DNA from: a virus | DNA length: 42,345 nt | Strand: one strand, 5' to 3' | Virus record (IMG/VR): IMGVR_UViG_3300009418_000033 | Coordinates: 1-42,345 of that record | Shown: positions 36,177 to 42,345 of the stretch, piece by piece | Position numbering within the stretch: the first letter of the stretch is position 1 | How the letters are laid out: the number at the start of each line of letters is the position of its first letter | The notes under the pieces: generated by a model | The model's database searches: none | What the model saw: only the letters and a program-made list of their open reading frames with translations | Told to the model about the DNA's origin: nothing | Position numbers and translations under genes: made by a program

Positions 36177-36582
36177 TAATGATCTCCTTTACTTTGATCT
36201 TATCGTCATTAATAATCTTAACAATAATTTTCCAACCCCAAGCTATACTAATAGCTCCGGTTACAACAACTACAGGAATAAAAATCCATGAGGCATATAG
36301 AGCAATAAGGTAATTAACTACGATCATTAAACTACCACCTAAAATTGCCCTCCATCCCATAGATCCTCTGGTTAATACTAGAAGAACCATACCTGCTAGT
36401 AAACAAAAGCCCCCTATAGCACTAAGAATAGACAGGTTATTCAAACTCTGTACTCTTTCAACCATATCGGTTGTTACATTCTCAGGTGCGATAGAAGGTA
36501 ACTTAGTTTTATTCGTAGAAAAACAACCCCCAAGAAATAAACTACTTAGAATACTTAACTTTTTTGCCAGTTCTCTTAGCAT
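36169..36582 (-). CDS. Putative lipoprotein with membrane segments (137 aa)
   Basis: The N-terminus MLRELAKKLSILSSLFLGGC is a lipoprotein signal peptide: basic start, hydrophobic core and lipobox LGGC with Cys20 as the acylation site. After a polar stretch (about 21-48), two or three hydrophobic segments follow (about 51-71, 78-98, 100-122) and then a charged tail. Outer-membrane spanins are lipoproteins, but they normally lack such spans, so the assignment is open. The start overlaps the upstream Lys-rich gene by 41 bp. The chosen ATG has only a weak ribosome binding site but gives a complete signal peptide. It is the first gene of a three-gene membrane cassette placed, unusually, between head genes. 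Confidence 0.75.
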   Translation of the reverse strand: MLRELAKKLSILSSLFLGGCFSTNKTKLPSIAPENVTTDMVERVQSLNNLSILSAIGGFCLLAGMVLLVLTRGSMGWRAILGGSLMIVVNYLIALYASWIFIPVVVVTGAISIAWGWKIIVKIINDDKIKVKEIISV

Positions 36583-36658
36583 AAGCTTTAGCCTTTTTCA
36601 TACCTGCTTTGGTATATTTAAATTTCTTCTTTTTCTTACCCTTCCCAACTGTAGGCAT
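36542..36658 (-). CDS. Tiny Lys-rich basic protein (38 aa)
   Basis: MPTVGKGKKKKKFKYTKAGM is followed by a similar basic tail; 16 of 38 residues are Lys. From memory, very similar tiny basic proteins starting MPTVGKGKK occur in the late regions of marine podoviruses, with no established function. DNA binding or neutralisation of packaged DNA is plausible. I chose the internal ATG at 36658 because GGGAGG lies about 8 nt upstream; the longer 70-aa reading needs a TTG start without a good site. Its 3' end overlaps the lipoprotein gene. Confidence 0.8.
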   Translation of the reverse strand: MPTVGKGKKKKKFKYTKAGMKKAKAYAKRTGKKVKYSK

Positions 36659-36763
36659 GATAAAATCCTCCCTTTTAAAATGAGTTGTTTCAAAATCCAA
36701 ATATGTACTTGGTAGTATAGCATCCGACACTAGTGTTCTAAGGAGTCTAAACAAAATATTCCC
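36659..36763 (-). promoter_or_regulatory. Intergenic gap with possible sigma-70-like promoter
   Basis: This 105-bp gap precedes the Lys-rich protein and the membrane cassette. On the minus strand TATACT (36719-36714) is a good -10 candidate, with a weak TTAGAA -35 (36741-36736) and a 16-bp spacer. The spacer includes the 10-bp palindrome ACACTAGTGT (36727-36736). Because the -35 match is only partial, a host-type promoter is a suggestion, not a firm call. It would let the small genes and the scaffold be transcribed separately. Confidence 0.3.
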
Positions 36764-38332
36764 CTATGTTTTTTCTATGTCTTGTTTCGTCCAAACAGTA
36801 TCCCATTTTTCTGGAACTCTAAATCCTCTAGCCTCTAGTAATCTATTACGAGTATTTATACATTCTTCTAGTGTCGTAGGCCCACATAATAAAGTACTAT
36901 GGTTTGCTTTAACTACATAAGATCCACCATCGTCATAGTCTAAGTCAGGTGGTAGCTCAATAACACCAAGAAATATATCAGTACCCTCTACTACATCTGC
37001 ATTAGATCCTGTAGGATGAGACTTCCAAATCTCAAGCTTAAAGGATAGTTCACTAGATGTTCCTATACCACTAAGGGCTGTAGGAGGTACTGTAGATAAC
37101 CAAGGTAACTTATCATCATAGTCTGCACTTATCGCAGTATTCCCTCGCCAAATTAATGTACTATAAGCTTGTTGATCATCATCACCATACCTAGCATATG
37201 TACCCCCTGTATTTTTCCACTGTACATCAGTAAAAAACTTAACCTTTTTCCTAGATGCGGCTGTTCCACTTTCAAAGTTAGCAAGACCACCATGAAGTAC
37301 TAGGTAATTTGGTGAATCATATTGTGGTTTAATACCAGTTAATTCAATAGATATTGTCTTAGTATTATTAGTTGCTGAAGTATCAGTAGCTTGGTTTGAA
37401 CTAAAGGAAGAAGATACAAATTTACCAAGACGAATACCGAATACTTTATTATGTTGTGTTAGATTCGCAGAAACACCACGGCCTGCCGCAGTTTCGTCAC
37501 TAGTCTTTAGTAGTATATCCCACGAAGTATCTGATAAATCGTTATCTAATAATGTAGTATATGTAAGCATATCCTCATCATTTGTTTCACTTGTATCTAA
37601 TGTTAAAACATCTCCCCCTAAAATTGAGGCATCTTGATTCCTAATAATAACCGTAGACTCATAGTCATTATCGTTATTACACTTATATTGAGACGCAGCA
37701 CCCAATAACCAAAGACCTTTATTATCTTTTGTTAAGTTTAATGTGGCGGATTCTCTCGTAACTGGGGTAGTTGTATTAGAGGCATCTGTTGAGTTCTCTT
37801 CGTAGAAATAATCATTACCTTCTGTCATATCCGTAAGGTCAAACAAAATCATTTGAGCATAGTCTTGTATAGGACTAGTTGCCGTACCTGCTCCAGTATG
37901 TTCTAAGTAAACTATAGGTCCATTTGTACTAGTACTACTAGCAGTAAACTGAGTAACAAAAGTATACGTAGAATAATGGTTTGTTGGTGGATTTTGCCTA
38001 CCAAGGTGTTTCATTTTAGAACCATCCATAACCACATTAGATCCAGTACTACGTTCCAACATAGTAATTACTAAATCATCACCAGCATCATCCATTTGAT
38101 AACGAACTGTAACTGATAAAAGATATGTTCTACCAGATTGAATCCAGCCAGTACCTACGTGCGTCGTAGCAAACGACCCATCTATAGGTACTGTGTATGT
38201 TGTATTATCTTCTTCATATTTTATAGGCGTTGGTATGTTTTTAGATATTTCTAATCGACAGAGAGGTTTATCTATAGGCCAAGGTATCCTTGCTCCCGAA
38301 GTAGCCGAAGCAGTAGGAGTGTAAGTTGCCAT
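36764..38332 (-). CDS. Beta-rich putative virion protein (522 aa)
   Basis: Not recognised as a named family. The protein is rich in Thr, Ser, Asp and Asn with alternating strands and no membrane segment or signal peptide, resembling phage head-fibre or tail-appendage proteins. The last ~40 residues change to a helical, basic piece (TLEECINTRNRLLEARGF). It lies in the head module between the methyltransferase-like gene and the small basic gene, so a role as a head-associated structural protein is likely. CGGAGG precedes the ATG. It could also be a second receptor-binding protein. No catalytic motif was seen. Confidence 0.6.
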   Translation of the reverse strand: MATYTPTASATSGARIPWPIDKPLCRLEISKNIPTPIKYEEDNTTYTVPIDGSFATTHVGTGWIQSGRTYLLSVTVRYQMDDAGDDLVITMLERSTGSNVVMDGSKMKHLGRQNPPTNHYSTYTFVTQFTASSTSTNGPIVYLEHTGAGTATSPIQDYAQMILFDLTDMTEGNDYFYEENSTDASNTTTPVTRESATLNLTKDNKGLWLLGAASQYKCNNDNDYESTVIIRNQDASILGGDVLTLDTSETNDEDMLTYTTLLDNDLSDTSWDILLKTSDETAAGRGVSANLTQHNKVFGIRLGKFVSSSFSSNQATDTSATNNTKTISIELTGIKPQYDSPNYLVLHGGLANFESGTAASRKKVKFFTDVQWKNTGGTYARYGDDDQQAYSTLIWRGNTAISADYDDKLPWLSTVPPTALSGIGTSSELSFKLEIWKSHPTGSNADVVEGTDIFLGVIELPPDLDYDDGGSYVVKANHSTLLCGPTTLEECINTRNRLLEARGFRVPEKWDTVWTKQDIEKT

Positions 38333-38333
38333 A

Positions 38334-38846
38334 TCAACCTCCGTTCATAAGTTTAGTAGGCTTCCAAAACATTATTTTATCACAGTGCGAACTGTACTTC
38401 TCTTCTGTTTTTTTCCACCATAGTTCTTGAGGGACAGAATGATGCTCCGTCCAAGAGTCCATCCAAGCCAAATCGAAATGCAAAGTAGGTTCCCAGTCAT
38501 CGGAGTCATAGCAAATAACTTCAAACCGATCATCCTTTTTACAATAAGGCCATACTAATCCTACAACCTCAGGATATTTTTCTAAGATAATAACTCGTTC
38601 TACTTCAGGGGAAAACAATATTTTATTATGTACATAGCTTATACCTAAGCCAGTAACTAATATGTTTCCCCTCAGTGTCTCAGAAAATAGCGGCCTATGT
38701 TCTATAAATTCACTTGGTCTATCCGACATTATGTGTTGTTTATTATGGAATAATATAGTTTCTTTACCATATTTTCTTTTACAGTGTTGAATCTTAAATG
38801 ATCCTAGCTCTTGCTCAGGGATATCAACAGTTACTCTATTGATCAT
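38334..38846 (-). CDS. SAM-methyltransferase / spermidine-synthase-like Rossmann protein (170 aa)
   Basis: Residues 60-75 (GNILVTGLGISYVHNK) match the glycine-rich motif I of class I methyltransferases. VERVIILEK (82-90) ends in the acidic residue (E89) that usually binds the SAM ribose. RFEVICYDSDDW (107-118) and FDLAWMDSW (124-132) fit motifs II/III and IV, in the order of the spermidine-synthase-like branch (compare VEKVTLVEID and FDVIIVD). At 170 aa it keeps little more than the nucleotide-binding core and lacks the N-terminal domain of true spermidine synthases. The start overlaps the upstream stop (ATGA), showing translational coupling with the decoration genes. The substrate is unknown: a virion protein, DNA or a small molecule are all possible, and the activity may be lost. 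Confidence 0.6.
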   Translation of the reverse strand: MINRVTVDIPEQELGSFKIQHCKRKYGKETILFHNKQHIMSDRPSEFIEHRPLFSETLRGNILVTGLGISYVHNKILFSPEVERVIILEKYPEVVGLVWPYCKKDDRFEVICYDSDDWEPTLHFDLAWMDSWTEHHSVPQELWWKKTEEKYSSHCDKIMFWKPTKLMNGG

Positions 38847-39274
38847 GCCGGTGGTAATAGGTAAAAGAACTTAAGTTTACCACTATTGCCCCAAGTTAAC
38901 CCACTAGCATTAGCTACAATTCTAAAGAATGGAACATCTGTATTTGTAAAATCAACCAAAGCCATCTTAAGACCAGTAACATTAGGGGTAATATCTGAAG
39001 ATATTGTAGCAAAGGTATCAGTAAAGTTACTACCATCGTGAGATAGCTGTACTGTTAAGGTTGAAGCAACATCAGAAAAAGCAATAGTAACATCTACTCC
39101 CACCATAATTTTCTTACCGTTAAAAGCTGTAGTACTGATGGCACGAGAGGCTAAGATATCACCAGTACCAGATCCCGTAAGACCAGAGATAAGAGGAGAG
39201 GCTGCTGTTTCATATTTTGTATATAAATTAACTGTGGAAGTTGCAAAGTCTTCCTCGACTATAAAGGTTGCCAT
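38843..39274 (-). CDS. Putative head decoration protein, paralogue 2 (143 aa)
   Basis: A beta-rich protein similar to the product of the gene just upstream. Shared positions include KKIMVGVDVTIAF and TVQLSHDGSNFTDTFATIS (about 53-91), against KKIAVAVETVVRF and RLQASPDGTNWVDVSTIS in the paralogue, followed by a similar strand ending FFRIVANAS. The fold looks like a small beta-sandwich, as in capsid decoration and head-fibre proteins. Placement right after the portal gene supports a virion role. TTAGGAG precedes the ATG. The stop overlaps the methyltransferase-like start by 4 bases. Decoration is inference. Confidence 0.62.
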   Translation of the reverse strand: MATFIVEEDFATSTVNLYTKYETAASPLISGLTGSGTGDILASRAISTTAFNGKKIMVGVDVTIAFSDVASTLTVQLSHDGSNFTDTFATISSDITPNVTGLKMALVDFTNTDVPFFRIVANASGLTWGNSGKLKFFYLLPPA

Positions 39275-39284
39275 TAGTTCTCTC

Positions 39285-39707
39285 CTAACTTATAGAGTAT
39301 TCAGTCTTAACGGTTCCGGCTGAATATGAACCACCATATATAGTGGCAGCTTCCTCATTAATAATTAACCGCCAATACGGTGCATAAAAATCACTGTTAT
39401 CTACAACAAATGTATTAGTACCAACTGCGGTAAGTCCTGATGTAGCTGATATAGTTGAAACATCTACCCAATTTGTACCATCTGGAGATGCTTGCAATCT
39501 TATGGAAGCATCAGCATTAAACCTAACAACTGTTTCCACAGCAACAGCTATTTTTTTATTAGCAAATACATCAGAAATTGAGGTAGTCACAACACCATCG
39601 GTTGTAGATGAAAGTACACTAGTAGCTGAAGCGGAATACTTTTTCGTATATCCGGCAGGCATCTTAGTTGTGGTTGAAGAAGCAATAGTAGAGGTTTGAA
39701 AAGCCAT
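39285..39707 (-). CDS. Putative head decoration protein, paralogue 1 (140 aa)
   Basis: First of two tandem paralogues between the portal and the methyltransferase-like gene. A Ser/Thr-rich N-terminus (about 1-45) precedes a beta-rich body with KKIAVAVETVVRFNADASIR (51-70) and LQASPDGTNWVDVSTIS (71-87), then FYAPYWRLIINEE. The spacing of D-G-x-N and the following V/T-rich strands is shared with the downstream paralogue, so a gene duplication is likely. Such small beta proteins next to head genes usually coat the capsid or bind carbohydrate. GGAGG precedes the ATG, which overlaps the portal stop by one base. Confidence 0.62.
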   Translation of the reverse strand: MAFQTSTIASSTTTKMPAGYTKKYSASATSVLSSTTDGVVTTSISDVFANKKIAVAVETVVRFNADASIRLQASPDGTNWVDVSTISATSGLTAVGTNTFVVDNSDFYAPYWRLIINEEAATIYGGSYSAGTVKTEYSIS

Positions 39708-41332
39708 TAGATTACACCTCCACTAAGTTGCGAAACCTGCTCTGCTAATTCAGGATTCTGTTGTAAGATTTGTTGGATACCTTGACCACCTGTTTCCTGT
39801 AGATCTTTAGCAGCCAAGTCTCCGACAGCACCGGCTCCCGATTGGGCGAGTTGACTTTGGATACCAGCTTGTGTTTGTGCGCCTTGTTGCTGTTCCATCA
39901 GAGCCATCTTTTCTTCCTGAACTTCCTCAGGGGACTTAACCCACTTAGTAGAATCAAATCCAATAGAGGTAATTAGAGCTTTAGCATACTCATCCCATCT
40001 AAATAATTCAAGTGCGGGTGGCGGTAAATTCTTTACCATCTCACCCATTTGCATAAGCTTAGAAAGATCTGTGTCTCTACTAAGTGCTTGTAATCCTGTT
40101 ACAATCTCTACTGTTAACAAACCATCTTCAGAAAACTGTTCCTGTAATCTAGGATCTATCTCATTATTTTCAAGCATAAGATGTACTGATCGACGAACAA
40201 TAGGCTCCATTAATTCTCTAGAAATTGCTGAGAATGCACCACCTAGAATTGTCTCTAATTCTGAACCAATCATTCGAACAGCCGTTGCGGTAACACGATC
40301 TCCACTAGGTATTGCTGAACCACTGAGTAAGAAAGCGTTGCCAATCTCTCTTCGCATAGTTTCGACACCACTCTGAGTCGATTGAATCTGAGGGTTCATA
40401 GTACCAGAAGGACTAAGGGTAAAGACATCTTGTTGTCTTGCAGACACAAAGCCTCCATTAGAGGTTCCAGCAATGTCATCTAATTCAGTTAAACCTGCGG
40501 GATCAATACCAATCCAAAAGGCTGAGCCAGCAGCAATACCTTCGATTAAAGCTTCGGTAAATGATTCGAGAGTCTGGATATCGCCAATAATATCCTCACA
40601 ATGAGAGCGACCATAATTTTCCCCTGCAACAATAGCCCATCGTAATGGAACCACAGGAGATACTTTAAACGAACCTGAGTTTACGGTTGTTCCTTCTTCG
40701 TCTTGGGCTGTTTGTTTCCATGTATCATCTTCTTGTAATTCTAGTCTTACATATACTGTATCATACCCTTTCTTAGCATTTGTAGTAGAGTTATAATAAC
40801 CAGCTAGAATTTCCTCATCATTATCCTTAGCTATATACTCTAGGTAAATGATCTCCTGAGTAATACCGTCTACATCTCTACGTAAAACAAACTGATCTAA
40901 TCGAATTACCCTAAAATTAAAATCATCTTCTTGAATTACTAACACATCCCCAATAACAATAAGATGCTGCAAGGCAAGATAAATTGTTTCTCTTAGGTTT
41001 CGACTGGAAAGTTTATTATAGGTTTGATAAGATAACCTATCTAGAAAGTTCTCTATTTCTTGTGTTGGTTCCATGCCAGTAGATAATTCAAACTTAAAAA
41101 AGGGAGCATCGTTTAGGGGAAGCATAGCCGATAGAATTTTAGAGGCCATATTAGTAACGCCTCTAGCTGCAACAGATGAATAAGCCTGAGGTAATTGATT
41201 CTCTTCTGTTAAACCTTCTGGTGGAAGTAAGGAGGGAATTGTGAGTGCTGCACATTTTCGTGCGCGCTCTAGGCTCATAAGACGCTGACCATCTAATAGT
41301 CTCCAGCGTTCTACAATTTTATCTTCAGCCAT
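39707..41332 (-). CDS. Portal / head-tail connector, T7 gp8-like (541 aa)
   Basis: Forms the dodecameric ring through which DNA enters and leaves the head. The N-terminal half carries the family pattern RWRLLDGQRLMSLERARKCA, TIPSLLPPEGL, SSVAARGVTNMASKILSAML and LNDAPFFKFEL. The later SGSAIPSGDRVTATAVRM followed by IGSELETILGGAFSAIS is also a strong gp8 signature. The C-terminus is Gln/Ala-rich and flexible. T7 gp8 is 536 aa, so the length agrees closely. AGGAG precedes the ATG. It stands at the head of the structural genes as in T7. Confidence 0.96.
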   Translation of the reverse strand: MAEDKIVERWRLLDGQRLMSLERARKCAALTIPSLLPPEGLTEENQLPQAYSSVAARGVTNMASKILSAMLPLNDAPFFKFELSTGMEPTQEIENFLDRLSYQTYNKLSSRNLRETIYLALQHLIVIGDVLVIQEDDFNFRVIRLDQFVLRRDVDGITQEIIYLEYIAKDNDEEILAGYYNSTTNAKKGYDTVYVRLELQEDDTWKQTAQDEEGTTVNSGSFKVSPVVPLRWAIVAGENYGRSHCEDIIGDIQTLESFTEALIEGIAAGSAFWIGIDPAGLTELDDIAGTSNGGFVSARQQDVFTLSPSGTMNPQIQSTQSGVETMRREIGNAFLLSGSAIPSGDRVTATAVRMIGSELETILGGAFSAISRELMEPIVRRSVHLMLENNEIDPRLQEQFSEDGLLTVEIVTGLQALSRDTDLSKLMQMGEMVKNLPPPALELFRWDEYAKALITSIGFDSTKWVKSPEEVQEEKMALMEQQQGAQTQAGIQSQLAQSGAGAVGDLAAKDLQETGGQGIQQILQQNPELAEQVSQLSGGVI

Positions 41333-41351
41333 TGTTATCTCCTAATAAAGA

Positions 41352-41729
41352 TCAATAATAATCATCCTCATCACCATCCAGATCTGAATAATATTCCTCA
41401 TCATCAATTAAACCATAGAATCCATATAAGAAATCATCAGGGTCTTGACCCGGAGCAGTAGGATCTTGGATTACACCAGCTTCTTGTTGAGCCTGTTGCT
41501 CTGTATCTGATATCTGCTCTTCTTCTTGCTGTAGCTCTAATTCCTCTTGAGAGATTACTTCCTCTTCTAAAGCTTTAAACTCCTCCTCTTGTTGTAGAAC
41601 CTCATCCATTCTCTCTTGCCACGCTAGATCTTCTTCAGCCCTAGTTTCATCCATAAACTCATCATACGCAGCAGTTTGTTCGACTGGATCAGGAACGTAA
41701 GGCATTGTATTATCTACTGATGTTCCCAT
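41352..41729 (-). CDS. Very acidic hypothetical protein (125 aa)
   Basis: Not recognised. The protein is strongly acidic: long Glu/Gln-rich helical stretches (about 25-85, for example EEEVISQEELELQQEEEQIS) and an Asp/Tyr-rich tail (DDFLYGFYGLIDDEEYYSDL). It has no signal peptide, membrane segment or cysteine. It sits 19 bp upstream of the portal gene and directly after a basic coiled-coil protein, so an acid-base pair of interacting proteins is possible. GAAGG precedes the ATG. Candidate roles are head assembly or mimicry of DNA, both inference. Confidence 0.65.
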   Translation of the reverse strand: MGTSVDNTMPYVPDPVEQTAAYDEFMDETRAEEDLAWQERMDEVLQQEEEFKALEEEVISQEELELQQEEEQISDTEQQAQQEAGVIQDPTAPGQDPDDFLYGFYGLIDDEEYYSDLDGDEDDYY

Positions 41730-41746
41730 AGTTTACCTTCTTTCTA

Positions 41747-42345
41747 TCACGCGGGTCTACGACCCATTGCGGTGTGACGACCACCCTCGCCGCCAGCACC
41801 AGTACCGGGTGCGCTATAAAATCTTGTGGGAGCCGTTCTACGAGATACTTTAGCTACTCCTGCTCCTCTAGGTTTATTTGGGGCATGAGCCGCAGCGGCT
41901 GTTGCAGCAGTAAGAGCATGGGTCTTACCCTTTTTTCTAGCTTGTCTTTTACGTTCTGCTTTTACTGCTTGAACCTTTTCATGGGTACGGCGTTCTTCAG
42001 CTAATAGACGAGTTTCTGCTTGGGTCTTTCTTAATCTCTCCTCTTGTTGTTTATGCCTTAAGGACGCTGCCCTTACATTGGCTGCTCTATTTTCTCTTGC
42101 TGTCAAATCATATTCTTCTTGTATCCTTTTAGTTTCCTCTTGCTGCTGAATTTGTCTTGACCAAGCTTGATCTCTATAAGCCTCTCTTTCCTTTACTGCC
42201 TCTTGTTGTGCCTGTATCTGCATCCGCCATAGTTCATCATAATTCATACCCTCAAATTCAGGGTATCCGGTATCTGGATTAATACTATTGTTCTCATGTC
42301 CTACAGTAAATCTATCCATATCCATTTCAAAAGCATCAAAAGCAA
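41747..42345 (-). CDS. Basic coiled-coil hypothetical protein, 5' end cut by the window
   Basis: The frame stays open to the right edge (AFDAFE precedes the first internal Met), and the Met codon at 42325 has no Shine-Dalgarno site, so the gene probably starts outside the window. The visible ~199 residues comprise a coiled coil rich in Gln, Glu and Arg (from about YDELWRMQIQAQQEAVKERE to AERKRQARKK), then an Ala/Pro/Gly/Arg-rich basic tail that looks disordered. No family was recognised. Its neighbours are the acidic protein and the portal. A role in head assembly or nucleic-acid binding is possible but unproven. Confidence 0.65.
   Translation of the reverse strand, partial: AFDAFEMDMDRFTVGHENNSINPDTGYPEFEGMNYDELWRMQIQAQQEAVKEREAYRDQAWSRQIQQQEETKRIQEEYDLTARENRAANVRAASLRHKQQEERLRKTQAETRLLAEERRTHEKVQAVKAERKRQARKKGKTHALTAATAAAAHAPNKPRGAGVAKVSRRTAPTRFYSAPGTGAGGEGGRHTAMGRRPA

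Noticed and set aside
36542-36754. 70-aa version of the Lys-rich protein using an upstream TTG
   Set aside because: The TTG lacks a good ribosome binding site, whereas the internal ATG has GGGAGG at good spacing and gives the typical MPTVGKGKK start.
1-42345. CRISPR array, insertion sequence, integrase or attachment site
   Set aside because: No regularly spaced repeats, transposase motifs or integrase motifs were seen on either strand.

Overview
The window is the late (structural) half of a tailed dsDNA phage with T7-like podovirus architecture. Every supportable gene lies on the minus strand, so transcription runs from about 42345 down to 487. The AT-rich composition, the tiny Lys-rich protein and the small membrane-gene cassette resemble what I recall from marine or other aquatic podoviruses. 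No host gene, integrase, repressor or tRNA is visible, so the host cannot be named, and the replication/transcription half lies outside the window.

Layout in transcription order (right to left). A head module starts at the right edge: a basic coiled-coil protein cut by the edge, a very acidic protein, the portal, two tandem paralogous beta-rich proteins (likely head decorations), a small SAM-methyltransferase/spermidine-synthase-like Rossmann protein, a 522-aa beta-rich probable virion protein and a 38-aa Lys-rich protein. A cassette of three small membrane proteins follows (a lipoprotein with membrane segments, a 40-aa single-span protein and a 55-aa membrane-anchored coil). Next come the scaffold, a 172-bp leader, the major capsid protein and a clear intrinsic terminator, equivalent in place to T-phi of T7. 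Tail tubular proteins A and B, a T7 gp17-like fibre and a pectate-lyase-fold tailspike follow, then small and large terminase. The last block is a GH24 lysozyme with a long N-terminal extension and three ejection proteins in gp14, gp15 and gp16 order.

The most striking feature is the size of the ejection proteins. The gp15-position protein is 2079 aa and the gp16-position protein is 4649 aa, against 747 and 1318 aa in T7. These two genes occupy about 20.2 kb, nearly half the window. The larger one looks modular: helical N- and C-terminal parts with membrane-like segments enclose a long charged middle, in which small beta-barrel-like and winged-helix-like islands are joined by Pro/Glu/Val/Lys linkers.

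The second striking feature is the roughly 486 bp after the last gene. It has no credible gene but is crowded with inverted repeats: a possible three-way-junction RNA closed by a 9-bp perfect stem, overlapping and mutually exclusive hairpins, and GTAGCC/GGCTAC stem-loops. A 21-nt perfect repeat links this region with the junction just upstream of the terminase genes, 24 kb away.

Apart from these two regions the operon is compact: most genes are separated by 0-20 bp and have good Shine-Dalgarno sites. Families were assigned from motifs, gene order and length only; no database search was run.
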